The notes beneath the pieces are model-generated. The model was not told the origin of the DNA and did not search any database. It saw only the letters and a program-made list of their open reading frames with translations. Made by a program: the position numbers and the translations under genes. Shown one piece after another: positions 1-11,282 of a DNA stretch of 64,000 bases. The DNA comes from Theobroma cacao. Lineage: Eukaryota > Streptophyta > Magnoliopsida > Malvales > Malvaceae. Position 1 is the stretch's first letter. The number at the start of each line of letters is the position of its first letter. The stretch covers positions 27,886,061-27,950,060 of the forward strand of contig NC_030853.1 of NCBI RefSeq assembly GCF_000208745.1. Reading direction: 5' to 3'.

Positions 1-457
1 TGTTAGGATAGTCTTGAATTGTGATTTAATTAGGATTGTTTAATTCTAATTAAATTAGTATACCTTATAAATATCTTTTAAATCTAGTTAGATTAGAATA
101 ACAATTCTTAATTCTATTAGGATAAGATTCCTAATTAAATTAGGATAAGGTTATTGTATTTGATACTATAAAAGGACCCTATGGGTTAAAGAATAATTAT
201 CACCTAGATTTAGAGATAGTGATTTAGGTGTACGTGGGATAAGGGTTTTGAGTTTGAGACTGTTCTTGTATTCTCCTGATTTTTCTCTTAGTGACTTTTT
301 CTCTGTTGTTGTGCCCAGTGGACGTAGGTCATCAAAAGACCGAACCACCTAAATTCTTGTGTTCTTGTGGGTGTGCTTGATTTCTTTCTTTCTTTATTCT
401 ATTGATTGGGTTAGATTTTGGGCAATTCTTTAGAGACAATTCCGCAATTTCCCAACA
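1..457 (+). mobile_element. Copia-type LTR (solo LTR or 3' LTR of an element lying to the left)
   Basis: The stretch begins with TGTTAG at the window edge and ends with CCCAACA at 451-457, the TG...CA pattern of LTR ends. It has a TATA-like ACTATAAAAGG near 165-175 and the CT/T-rich downstream part usual in Ty1/copia LTRs. No primer binding site or coding sequence follows on the right, so it is either a solo LTR or the right-hand LTR of an element whose body is outside the window. The identification comes from structure and resemblance to plant copia LTRs; the left boundary cannot be confirmed. Confidence 0.6.
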
Positions 458-2757
458 CAAAACATGAATTCAATGTTAATAAATTTCTTAAATTATGTAC
501 ATATTACATGGTTCATATTTCTTCAAACAATGAGATATAACACCCTCTCATGTCTAATAGTATTATAGTATGACCACTTGTCAAATAAAACACATGTACG
601 ACCTAAAAAACCTTATGGAACGAACATTAGCTTAAAGTTTGGTATACCAAATGAAAAGCTACATGTATGCATTTGGAAGAGGACAGAGAATTTATTGAAA
701 ACAAAAACAATAAAGTTGCTTTTATCATATAAAAATTATAAATTCTTTTTGATTTTCCAAAATCAACAGCTTTCTGATTTTTTGACCCATTTTTCATGAT
801 TAAACCTGAACTACAATTATTTTTACCCTATTTCATCCGTATAAAAAAACTGTTCAGTGTAAGAAAAGTATATATATATATATATATATCCACCGACCAC
901 AAACTATTTGAAGAGTACGATTGAAGCTACAAGCAACCAATAAATAAAAGCAATTAGTAATAATAAAACCCCTTTTTGCTTCTTTGTTTGGTTAACAAGG
1001 GACAAACGTTCTAAATTTTCAACAAGAAAAATGGCTAAAGTATGTTTACCTTACCTAACTTTTTCTAAATAAGGAGAGTGCATGAGCTGCTAAGTCTAAA
1101 ATTTACTTTTTTTTTATTGTCATTCTTTAGAATTAATGAATTTATACAGAACAATTTAGATTTAGTTTAACAAATTATTTATATTTTTAAGGGAACTTGA
1201 TGTTTAAAATTCGAATATTTATTCTCTTTGGTAAATTTTCTTAAACCTTAAATGTAAAAAAAAAAGAAAAGAAAAAATTTGCAACATCATGTAAATGATT
1301 TGATATGTTCAAAATAAAAGGATTGATTATGTCATGTTCATCGTGAGATTAATTTTGAGTGAAAATTGATTAGCTAACTATATGGAATAATTTTTCTATA
1401 GCCATATGAATTTTCATAATTTTCACTTGAAATTAGATGGTTACTATTTAATGACATTATTATTAGTAAATATACCAAGAAAATGGAAGTTAAGATTAGG
1501 TAGTTAAGGGTAGGAACTTTTTGGTACAAGGTTCAATGCTCTCCGCAGAAAATAACAAAAGAAGCATTCAAGAGTGTGAATTGATGAATTAAATCCTTTT
1601 CGGGTACAGCCACTGGGTAGTGGCCCAGCCCGCATGCTTGCTTTTTATTTTTTATTTATTTTTTCAGTTTTGAACAAATATAAATAAATTAAAAAGAAAA
1701 CTACATGCACACAAAGTACCATCCTCGAATCAAAAAGCCATCACGAGATTTTCATGACGCAAATATCATGTTTGCTTTTTTTATTTTTTTTCAAACAAAG
1801 CAAAAATCCCAATAAATCCACTTGACCTACAAAAACCACAAAAAAAAAATATAAATAAAAAAATAAAAAAAATGTTGGTTGGTCCAGGTATTGCAAGCTG
1901 TTGCAAGGCTTAGAAGAGAGAGAAAGAAAGGATAGAGAAGACTGACTCGGGGTTGAGGGAGGGGCTGTGTTTTTTTACAGCTCGTGATCAGATAGAAAGG
2001 AACATTAAGAGACGTTTTGGTTTTTGTCAGGTTCTGTAATAAGTGGGGGCAACCTGGCCCAAGGCAAGCCTTGTGAAATCTTTGCCTCGTTGTCCATTAG
2101 TAGTTAGTTGGCAATTGACCTTAACTCTGGTCCCTTCGACGTAACCCTCCTTTCTTTTCTGGGGAATTACCATTAGGGGCAATGAATTCTTAATTATTAT
2201 TAATTTTTTTATCATAAGAAAGTATATTTTATTATTAAACTTTTAAAAATTAAATTACCAATTTTACCCTTAATTTTAAGTCGAATTTTCAACTTTCAAC
2301 CAGCCTTAGCAGAGGAAAGAGAGAGAGAGTGAGAGGTGCCGGCAGCCACCAGCTCGATCTAGCTCAGTCAGGCAACAATCCGGCTTGATGAGGCCGAAAA
2401 CGGCCTCGTCTGACCATATCCGGCCAGCCCGAGGATAAAATGGTACTTTTGATTTTCTTTTTTAACAATTTTAAAAGTTTTATTTCCTTTTGGATAAATA
2501 ATATAGTTTGATAGGTATTAAAGAATAATAATTGTGGGTCCGTTGCCCTTATTTGTAATTTCTCTTTTTTCTTTTTTTCCTCTGCGTCGCTTCTTCTTCA
2601 CACTCATAAATAAACAACGAAACTTAAAACTAAAAAAAGAAAAAGAAATAATCATTAGTTTCCTTTCCTTTCTTTTCCCAGTTTAATTATTATTTTTTGA
2701 GTGATTCATCCTCTTTCCCTCTCCTTTAAAAGCATTGTTGAAACTCCGAAAGTAGGA
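458..2757. other. Intergenic and 5' region of the WNK1 gene
   Basis: AT-rich DNA with no supportable gene. It contains a TA microsatellite (869-889), poly-A/T runs, GA-rich tracts near 1912-1945 and 2318-2335, and a short GC hairpin at 2387-2410. The CT-rich stretch around 2560-2710 is probably the 5' leader of the kinase gene. Short open frames here look random. Confidence 0.6.
869..889. repeat. (TA)n microsatellite
   Basis: Uninterrupted TA run of about 21 bp in intergenic DNA. Confidence 0.9.
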
Positions 2758-5700
2758 ATGAATGGTGAAACAAGCTTTGAACAAGAAATGGATGGGTGTC
2801 CAAGCTTGGAACCTGATTATTCTCAGTTTGTTGAAGTTGATCCTACTGGAAGATATGGAAGGGTAAGTTATTAAATAACTAAACACCCTTTTTGGCAAAC
2901 CTTTGGTTTTTGCTTTCTACATTTGTTTTTCTTCATTGGTTTTTTTTTTCTGAGAATTTAAAGTTTTGATTCTGAGTCCCATATTTTTTTTGGCAGTATA
3001 ATGAAATTCTTGGCAAAGGTGCCTCAAAGACAGTGTATTAATTCTCTCTTGCTTCTATTTCTTGTAAATTCATGATTTAATATATAGATGTTGTTGGTTA
3101 ATAGGATGGTGTGTTTTGGTTTGCTTAATTTTTCAGTTATAAGGCTTTTGATGAGTACGAAGGAATTGAGGTAGCATGGAATCAGGTGAAGCTTCATGAT
3201 TTCCTGCAAAGTTCTGAGGATCTCGAGAGGTTGTACTGTGAAATCCACCTCCTGAAAACCTTGAAACATGAAAACATCATGAAGTTCTACACTTCTTGGG
3301 TTGATCCTGCTAAAAGAAACATCAACTTTGTCACAGAAATGTTCACCTCTGGTACTCTCAGACAGTAAGCATTATGTAGTCTCATAGAATTCTGTCAATC
3401 CTATTCTTTTTTTTCTGTCTGTTTTGGTTATATGAGTCTTCGAATTAGCTTTTCTTTTCTTTTCTTTTTTTGTGAGGTTGTCCTTAACTTTCATGTTTTC
3501 GTAAAGGTATAGGCTAAAACATAGAAGAGTAAATATTAGAGCTGTGAAGCATTGGTGTAGACAGATTTTGAGAGGGCTTCTGTATCTACATAGCCATGAC
3601 CCCCCTGTCATTCACAGAGACCTCAAGTGTGATAACATTTTTGTTAATGGAAATCAAGGGGAGGTCAAAATTGGTGATCTTGGCCTGGCTGCAATCCTCC
3701 GTAAATCACATGCTGCTCGTTGTGTTGGTATGTTAAAGAAAAATTGCAAATTCTTCTCCTTTGTATAATTGTTTATTGGTGCTTTGTATGGCATCATTTC
3801 TTGTATAATAGACTTAATTTTCGAATAATACCTTCTCTCCGTTATTGTACTCAGGAACACCTGAGTTCATGGCTCCAGAGGTGTATGAAGAGGAATATAA
3901 TGAATTAGTTGACATATATTCTTTTGGGATGTGCATCTTGGAAATGGTTACTTTTGAATATCCATACAGTGAATGCACACATCCTGCTCAGATCTATAAG
4001 AAAGTTGTTTCAGTAAGAACTATAGGCTCTCAAAATTTTGCCTTATTGGATTCACTCGTCTCTAGCACTTGATTTGAAATGTTTTATCTTTGATATAGGG
4101 AAAAAAGCCAGAAGCTCTGTACAAAGTAAAGGATCCTGAGGTTAGACAATTTGTTGAAAAATGTTTAGCAACTGTATCCCGTAGGCTTCCTGCCAGGGAG
4201 CTTCTGAGAGACCCTTTTCTCCAACTTGATGATTGTGGATCTGACTTGAGACCAATAGAATACCAAAGAGACTACTATGATGCAGGACCTCTAGTGAGAC
4301 AACCTCTTTATGATATTAACCATAGTAACAACAGCTCTTTATTCAACAGCTACACCAACTATCTTGGTTATGGACCTGAGAATGGTTTGGGTTACAATTC
4401 ACTTGAATTTGAAACAAGTGAAATTGATCTCTTCACTAGTCAAGAAGATGGACATTTGGGAGATGTTGATCTTACTATCAAAGGCAAGTGGAGAGAAGAT
4501 GATGGCATCTTTTTGAGACTCAGAATTGCAGATAAAGAAGGTTGGAGTTCTGAACTATCTCCTTCCAATATTCCTATTTGGTTTTCTAAATATTCTATCT
4601 TTATCATGATTAACTGAAATAGAGAATAATTCTCTAGATTCCTGTTGGACTACAGAGTCATAAATTTCGATTCTCTTGTGCTTTTTCAAGTCCAGGTTTA
4701 GTTATATTCTTTTGCTTCTGTTCTGCATTAGTGTTACAAAATTTAATTCTTATTGCAGGTTGCTTTCGAAACATCTACTTCCCATTTGACATTGAGTCTG
4801 ATACAGCATTAAGTGTTGCAACGGAAATGGTTTCTGAGCTTGATATTAATGACCAAGATGTCACTAAAATAGCAGATATGATTGATGGTGAAATTGCTTC
4901 CTTAGTACCAGAGTGGAAGAGGGGATCAGGCATAGATGAAAATTCACAATGCTTGAGTTCAAGTTTTTGTCAAAATTGTTCTTCAAATGGCTATATCTCA
5001 GGTTATGTATCATCAAGTAGTGCAGGTGCCAAGAACCTGCAAGTTCTTCAGTGCTCGAAACACGGATGTACTGCTATCCATGGCCGTTTTGAAGAGATCA
5101 CATACCAAGTTGAAGGGCCAGAGCAATGTGTTTCAGAAGGTGCAAATGCTTCATTACACCGATCAAATGGCATCCACTATGCTGACATTTGGGCTCAGCG
5201 AGAAGGACCAGAACTAAGTTCATCAGGTCCCAAGGATATCCACTGCGATGAGGCAAATGAGACTTCGGACCAGTCAATTTATGGAAAGGAGGAGAGAATT
5301 ATAAGCATAGATAGTCAAAGTGATTCCAATGCTAGGAACTCTTTCTCTGCATACCATTCAGTGGATTCTGGTTTCTTGGATGATTATGAGAATGAGATTA
5401 GACAAGAACTAAGATGGCTAAAAGCAAAGTATCAGATGCAGTTGAGGGAGCTTAGAGACCAACAATTAGGGGTCAGACTGAGATCTCAAAGCTTGACTCA
5501 AAGTTTTAATGACTTGGAGAACGACAAAGATACCAAAGCTTCAATGTCTTCAATTTTGGCATCTCCTAAGAGAGAAAGCAATGGACCTCTCCTGAAATCA
5601 TTACCCTCGGGGAAGCATCTTACTTTTTATTTTTCTATTGATGCTGAGAAAAAATGTGCCAGTTTTGCAAGCCAAGGAGACCAAATTTCTGAGGCAATTA

Positions 5701-5816
5701 GTGGTTCTTATAACCCTGAGACAGTAGCCACTACCAAGAATTTCTACACAGGAGCCTTGCTTCCACACCCTCTTTACAGGGCATCTTCCCTTCCAGTTGA
5801 TGCTGTAGATGTGTGA
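2758..5816 (+). CDS. WNK1: WNK (with-no-lysine) Ser/Thr kinase, WNK1 clade, 749 aa
   Basis: Seven coding exons: 2758-2862, 2997-3034, 3137-3364, 3507-3727, 3855-4012, 4099-4540, 4759-5816. All introns are GT-AG and the sum is 750 codons. The WNK signature is clear. The usual beta-3 lysine is replaced by Asn63 (VAWNQV) and the ATP-binding lysine is Lys46 in the glycine loop (GKGASKTVY). The catalytic loop is HRDLKCDN (Asp162) and the metal motif is DLG (Asp181). After the kinase come a PF2-like autoinhibitory segment (about 385-445, [10 protein letters not shown]...[10 protein letters not shown]), a Cys/His cluster (468-505), a coiled-coil [11 protein letters not shown] and a conserved C-terminus SLPVDAV. 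Plant WNKs act in signalling, including clock and flowering control; the substrate cannot be read here. The tail matches WNK1 better than WNK4/5. Adjacency to RPS24 also fits WNK1, as in Arabidopsis from memory. Confidence 0.95.
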
Positions 5817-7277
5817 GGTGCGAAATTCTCTAATTATGTTCACCAGATTCGAACACCACACCCTCAAATCATTTACAGGCTGACTCACTCTATAAGTAAA
5901 AGTGAAGGCAAACGAAATTTGTTATTCAGAGGGAGATCTAACTATTCACATCTTGTAAGGTGTCCAAGACGGATCACTTGAGTGAATGAAAATCAAGCTA
6001 TTGTACATTACCCCACTTACATTAAAGTATGAAAGGTTCACCAAATTTATCTAAACCAAGCAGAAGGGGGATCCTCTTGTCCTCATTGATGTATTGTCTG
6101 TGAGAGAGAGACACATAGAGGATTGCAAGTGCTTAGGATCTGTCATGTCTTCAAAGAATGATGCTGAGGAGGGCATTTTTCCAACCGTCCATGCCAATGT
6201 ACATTTAACATTAAAATATGTCTGCTGTAGCTAGGATCTATATCCACATTCCCTCCACAGTTTTCAACTCCCTGCCCATGCAAATAAAGTTTTAAAGTCT
6301 CATAGCTCCTAATGCCCTGCACACAGATGACAGATCACCTATGAAGTCCATTGCCATCCCGCAGGCCCTAGCTGTTTTTTTGTATTTTTCTCTTTTTCTA
6401 AAGTAGACCATTGCACGACTGTGGTCATTTTTTATGAGAACAAAAAGTAGGATGGTCCCAAGAAGTTTGATGGTTTTTATGGCTCAACAAGTATATGTCA
6501 CCAACCTAACTGCGGCGCCATGTGATAATCTGCGTGCACCACTTGCCAACTTGGTTAGATATTTAAATGGTATGAGGCTCATGCAGACTATATACAGCCA
6601 CAAGCCACAAGTTTCCCGGCCTGGGGTGCAAGTATTCTGCATGCTCACATAAGTTGAGGACACACCGCAACTTGAACTGCAGCTTTCGGATGATTGTGTC
6701 TGAAATGTACATATAATTTAGGATCCCAGAACAATGAAATATTCAAATTTAGCTCGAAAACATTGTAAATTGAACATTTTGGTATATAGTAATGAACATT
6801 GTAAACTGTAACTTTCAGGAACTTAATGCTTTGCATCCCAGCTGCTCACGAGACCAATAAAAGTAGAAAAAGTTAGGTCATGGAAAAGTGCTTTATTATC
6901 TCACACGTATACAGATTCCTTTATGACTCCCCTTGCAAACAAACCTTCCGTTGTTGAATTTTACAACAAGAAAAGCAGGGAAAAAGTGAAATCTTTCGTA
7001 CATAAATATGGGATTACATAATCATTACTTTTAAACCTTGCATTGAATGTTGCCTTGCTTCTGTCTTCATCATTGACAGTCACAGCCTCCACTTTGTCAC
7101 ATGTGCCCCTGCCAACGACTTTTTAGAGTGCCTTTCTGCACCTAATTTGGAGTGTAATACTCTCTGTATAGTTGTGTTTCCTTGGAAGATATCAGTCTTC
7201 CAAATGTCAATCCAGTTGATGCCATAAAGGCGCTGACAACTCAAAGGAGACGTTATTTATTAGAAAGATTAAAACTT
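5817..7277. other. 3' UTR of the WNK gene and intergenic DNA
   Basis: The first few hundred bases are presumably the kinase 3' UTR. I see no coding exon, RNA gene or repeat in the rest; the open frames at 6434-6836 resemble no family I know. Confidence 0.5.
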
Positions 7278-7731
7278 TTACTGTTTTCTTGACGAAGAAA
7301 ATTGCAAGTCGTTGCGGGAAATATGCTGTTGGAAGGGTGCAAATTCCCATTGATTGAAGCCCCAAATAAAGACGTTAACCTTGGGGTTATTGTGACCTCT
7401 GTACTTCGGCTCAACAAAAAGAAAAAACTTTGGGGTTCTGAGTTCTGACAACAAAGTCAAATATGTTTCATAGTTGGGCAAAGCCCAAGTCGTGATGCCC
7501 CAAACCAAACGTAACGTCTTCAATGGCCGAGAGACCATGAAAGATATGCTTCGGCCGATGTTCATAGGTGACTTCTTTGCGAAAGACCGGGCTTGGAGTG
7601 GACTGACTAAATTCAAATCGTAAAATCCAGCCTACTTCTTCATAAGAGTTTGCTTCATCAAATAACAGGCTATGCACCAAATTTAAGTCCCCTGCTGGTT
7701 TGGAATCGCTACCCTGGCACACTTTCACCAA
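7278..7731 (-). other. Unidentified open frames, possibly a gene remnant
   Basis: Two overlapping minus-strand frames (7468-7731 and 7278-7616) are unusually long for this AT-rich neighbourhood and less AT-rich than the flanks. Their products contain aromatic and charged residues in protein-like proportions (for example SYEEVGWILRFEFSQ), but I recognise no family and see no clean start or splice sites. The stretch lies immediately 3' of the decayed DUF1517-like copy, so it could be that copy's 3' flank or a fragment of another gene. Confidence 0.25.
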
Positions 7732-7737
7732 AATAAG

Positions 7738-8408
7738 AAAGCTTGAACATCCAGGATATCTACGTGAAAATGTTCAGTCCTTAATTTCCATACCATAGTT
7801 TTGCTGGAACTGATGTCACAGAATTCAATGCCTTCACGAAAAAGTATGTAACGGGCTTATAGTGAGACGATGAGAACAGAGTTCAAAGAAAGCAAGCAGA
7901 GAGAAGCACAATCAAATCAATACTCATTCATGCCATCGAGCTAGTTTACTTCTTTCAGGGAAGAAATAATACTGCAATACAATCATCATGAAAAAGAAGA
8001 AACAAAATATGAAGCACACCACTATGTAATCCTTGCTTCAAATTTTATCAGCACTGGGAAAGAATGGTCTTTTTATTTGAACATTTGCGACATTTTCGAC
8101 GTTGGAGAGCATCAAAGTAAGGATATTGAGCTTGACTTGCAGATGAATGCCATAACGGTAGTAAGCTGAATGGTGCAGCAATGATAATCAGGTTGCTATT
8201 TGTTAAAATAAAAGAAGAAAAACAAATAATTAAACAGAAGAAACGGGTACAAATGAAAATTTTCTTCTTGCCACAACAGAAAAGTATAAAAGCATGGGTT
8301 TCAACTGACCAAGAATTTCCAACAAATTGGTATAGTACAAGTGTTTGTAGTTTTGGCAGTTGTGATCAATTCTCTTTGAACCAAGCTCGCTTTGGCAGAA
8401 CATGCAAC
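7738..8408 (-). pseudogene. Decayed exons 2-6 of a DUF1517-like gene (array copy 1)
   Basis: Reading right to left, the remnants align with the exons of the readable copy at 11283-12625. Exon 2 is 8306-8408 (SAKASLVQREL against SAKARSLQREL), behind an intact acceptor. Exon 3 is about 8128-8184 (SLLHHSAYYRYG against SLLRHPDYYLYG). Exon 4 is partial, about 8012-8095 (NVENVANVQIKRP, then SADKI-stop-SKDYIV against KADKVNKDCIV). Exon 5 is a remnant near 7780-7845 and exon 6 a remnant near 7742-7766. Stops, frame changes and lost donors show that it is dead. Exon order and spacing match the readable copy, so it arose by segmental tandem duplication rather than by retroposition. Confidence 0.75.
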
Positions 8409-9161
8409 CTGCTGTAAGACAGAAAGAAAAATAGGAATGGACAAATTAAGGATGGGAAAATCATCAAGAAAACATAAACATTAGACTTTGAAGAGTGATC
8501 AAGTGCATGTATAACTAAAGGGTATTTGGTACAGTAGAACTGTCAATTTTGCTATAAATCTAAACACACATATATATCAATTACCTCTCAAGTCTCAAAT
8601 CAAATACCATGTAATTGTAAAGGTAGGAAAAAATTGTTATAATTGAAAAAAGTTTCCATAATATTCTGTTTTCACCCTTCGCTTATTTATTGGAGTTAAG
8701 AGTGGCAAAGATACCAAATAAAAAATATATATAAATAACTAGTGTTTAATTTTTAAGAGAGCATTATGGCATCGTAATTGTAAAAATATAGAATTATTTT
8801 AAAAAAAAAGCTTATTTAAGTTATTTGGTAAATTATGATTAATAAAGAGTTTTTTTTTTCTTTATATGAAAAAGTGCAAATTATATCCAAACTTTTAATA
8901 TAATAACTAGTACATATATTTCCATATTCAACAAGTTGAATTGGAATATCTCGTTTTTCAAATCGAAATAAAAAAATAAAAATTCTATCACTGTGAAATT
9001 TCCATGAAACTTAACAAAAAGTGATTGTTAACTTTTGATAGTAGTTAGGTTTAATGGTTTACTAAGAACGATATTACTAGCTAAGAATAGCTGTAAAAGA
9101 AACTCATTTACAGGAAGAAGACTGATCCATAAATTTATTGAAGTTAAGGTAAAAATACAAA
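8409..9161. other. Spacer inside the DUF1517-like array
   Basis: AT-rich spacer. The part at 9029-9161 is the 3' flank of array copy C: it carries AATAAA on the minus strand (9134-9139) and resembles the sequence 3' of exon 1B at about 13430-13630, including a shared core near 9030-9055 and 13438-13460. I see nothing else in 8409-9028. Confidence 0.5.
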
Positions 9162-9560
9162 CTATATACAAGGGAAGCTGCCTGTTCCATACATAGTAGC
9201 CAATGTTTCAACTTCAAGCATTGAAGTATTGCGTCCAGTCAACAGCACCTCGAAAGCCTAAGAGAAAGGGGGAAATCTATACAGAATTTGGAGATTTTTA
9301 ACCCGTACCATAGTTTGTAGGAAGAAAGTTTATCCAAAAATTGAAAGATATAGCAAGTAAGAATATGAAGCAACCGCTACCAAGATCATTATTTGACAAT
9401 CAGCAGGCCATTCATCAAAATAGTTTGAGTGCTGTGATGATGATGATGATGATGATGGTGATGGTGATGACCATATCGACCTGGTAGCAGAGAAGGAAGA
9501 TCCAGAACGACCCCTTCGATGTCGCCGTTTCGAAGCTAGAATGATATTGATTAAAGCCAT
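9162..9560 (-). pseudogene. DUF1517-like copy C: first and last exons only
   Basis: Exon 1 is 9309-9560 (ATG at 9558-9560) and the last exon is 9162-9257, joined in phase by a putative 51-nt intron with GT and TCTTAG ends. The last exon reads AFEVLLTGRNTSMLEVETL, against GVEVLWTPQDETDSLSVEEL in the readable copy, and ends at TAG 9162-9164. Exon 1 keeps GSSFS and a transmembrane-like segment (MILVAVASYSYLLYLSIFG), but a TAA at 9330-9332 replaces a glycine codon of the homologue, and the signal peptide seems shortened. Exons 2-5 are absent. A TATA box lies at 9653-9662 and AATAAA at 9134-9139. The internal stop and very short intron argue for a pseudogene, but an 76-residue product from 9330-9560 cannot be excluded. 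Confidence 0.65.
9436..9470 (-). repeat. CAT/ATC trinucleotide run in exon 1 of copy C
   Basis: A run of ATG/ATC-type triplets. In the reading frame used from ATG 9560 it encodes a Ser/Pro-rich string; in the +1 frame it encodes ten consecutive histidines, which corresponds to the His tract of copy B. The run is a likely site of slippage. Confidence 0.8.
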
Positions 9561-9652
9561 AAGGTGGACTGCAAGGAGCTAGTATGCTATTTTGAGCCAA
9601 GACTTAGGGATGGGTCTGAAAGAAGGTGATGCAAAATGGATAGTCGCTTTCA

Positions 9653-9662
9653 CTATTTATAG
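9653..9662 (-). promoter_or_regulatory. TATA box of copy C
   Basis: CTATAAATAG on the minus strand, about 90-100 bp upstream of the ATG at 9558-9560, the same arrangement as in the other array copies. Confidence 0.55.
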
Positions 9663-10101
9663 TGATAATACCTGGACTTGTGGGTTGTTCAAGTGGGCAT
9701 GTCCTAGGTAGCTTCTCTACATTTTCTTGGAAAAAAAACATCCACTAAGAGCAAGCTTTCTTTGAATAATGGAAGGGTGAGATCATCGAAGATAGTGTCA
9801 GCAAACCCATTTTTTCTAAAGGTGAAAGAAAGTTCTGGATCCAAACGTTAGTCAAGAGGCAACAACCAATTTTTATATTTATATTGTTGTAGCACATGTG
9901 CAATCAATCTTCATGCTATTTTCTCCTTATATGTTTGCAATATTTTTGAAACAAACCTGATCCATTCAAATGTAGAAAAGTTTAAAAAAAAAAAAAACAA
10001 AGCAATATTTTCAAGGGTTGTAAGCTGGGTTACTTTGGTTTGATGGATATCCTGCTTATATTTTGCTTTACATGTAGAAATGGTGCAAATACTAGTTCCA
10101 G

Positions 10102-10270
10102 TCTCTTCATGGCATTCTTTGTAAAAACTAGGCCGAGAATTGTGGTCATAAAACTCTACTTGAATGATGATGGTGATGATGATGCCTATGGCATGAACTA
10201 TTAAGGCTACAATAAGAGCAAAAATTGGATTCAGAGAATGTGAGGCAAGTAGATGGAACTTTTTCTGTTA
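10102..10270 (-). pseudogene. DUF1517-like copy D: truncated first exon
   Basis: On the minus strand, FALIVALIVHA corresponds to the signal-peptide part LLAVIVAVLISHNLYA of copy B. It is followed by a His run, SSRVL and, after a one-base frame change, YDHNSRPSF (copy B: SSSVYGLYDSHPRF). The segment that should carry the ATG and the Gly/Ser-rich region are deleted, though the 5' leader (AGAAAAAG.TCCATCT) is still alignable. No further exons follow. It is a dead first exon whose promoter is better preserved than its coding part. Confidence 0.7.
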
Positions 10271-10560
10271 GAGAATAAACTTAGGGCGGTAGGTTTTGGC
10301 CTTTTGGGTAGTGGTATATACCATAAAAGGCCGTTTCACATGCCATTGGTTTTTTAAAAGGGCATAGCCATTCCCTACAAGGCCGCTACTTCCCCTTCAT
10401 TTTCTTGGAAACTTGCCTGTTTGCCAGGCAAACCTGCTAGGAACGATGGTAAAATACACCTGGCCAACATCATCAAGGCATCGCATCACTAACAAAAATT
10501 GCTCGCCTTTCCCTGTTGCAAAATTGCTCTCTTTCGTAACTCAGATTGGTATTGCCAGCA
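10271..10560 (-). repeat. Promoter repeat, copy D side
   Basis: This stretch aligns with 14105-14410 upstream of copy B. Shared blocks include a GGTTTTGG..TTTCGGGTAG-like element, a TATATA core near 10315-10320, ACCATAAAAGG, CATGCCATTGGTTTTT.AAAAGGGCATAGCCA and CTTGGAAACTT. The copy D side lacks about 10-15 bp around the TATA box. It marks the boundary of the large tandem duplication. Confidence 0.7.
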
Positions 10561-11282
10561 GGTTTTCATGTTTTTTTTTCTGCTTTTTCATATTATGAAA
10601 ACCTTAGCATCTGAGTTGTTCAAATGGCTTTGTAATCTCAAGTTAACTATCAGCTTTTTGATTTGTCATTGATAATTAAGCCTATTGAACATATCAAAAA
10701 TATTTGAGAGGATAACTCACCATTGCTGACACTTCTTGCAAAAGTCTCTGGTTTATACCCATTGTTCTGGCAAACACATTTTGATGGTGTGAGCTTTCTT
10801 GAGTCTGTAATCAATGTAGATGGCACCGTCAAAACTTGTGCCAGCATCTAGGTGGGATCCTAGTGATGTTGATTAATGAAGAAACACTTGGATTTGCAGT
10901 CCCTTTCTTTTTTTCATCATAAAATAAATGTTGAAGAAGAAAATCTGGGTTTTTTCACCATAAAATTTGACACCATGGCATGCTCATGCTGGCTACTTTG
11001 GTTGGTAACGTCAAAAGAACTCCAAATAACGGGGAAAACAAAAGTTATCAGCATCAGCATTTTTTGGAAGAAATTTTTATAGGAAGAACTTAATTAGATG
11101 AGTAAATTTCCCACACTTGAGTCCCTATATATGCCAGTGTTCAGTAGTAAATTCTAATTTAGTAGAACACTACAAGGAAGACATTGAGACTTGAGTGTTC
11201 GTTCTTCAAGCATTGCAGTATTTATGGATTAAAACCAGTACGCATCGAACTACATCTACACAGATGAGATCTGTAGCAGTCA
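10561..11282. other. Spacer and 3' flank of the readable DUF1517-like gene
   Basis: The part near 11100-11282 is the probable 3' UTR of the gene on the minus strand. A 198-bp minus-strand frame at 10650-10847 ends at a donor-like AATG|GTGAGT, but I recognise no family in it. Nothing else is supportable. Confidence 0.4.

Noticed and set aside
2387..2410. GC hairpin GATGAGGCCG-AAAA-CGGCCTCGTC, reminiscent of the hammerhead ribozyme sequence CUGAUGAG...
   Set aside because: The GAAA that must follow stem II in a hammerhead is absent, and no stems I/III or cleavage site are visible. It is a simple inverted repeat with one mismatch.
10650..10847. Exon-like minus-strand frame with a donor-like end
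   Set aside because: No homology to the array exons and no partner exon found; left as unassigned spacer.
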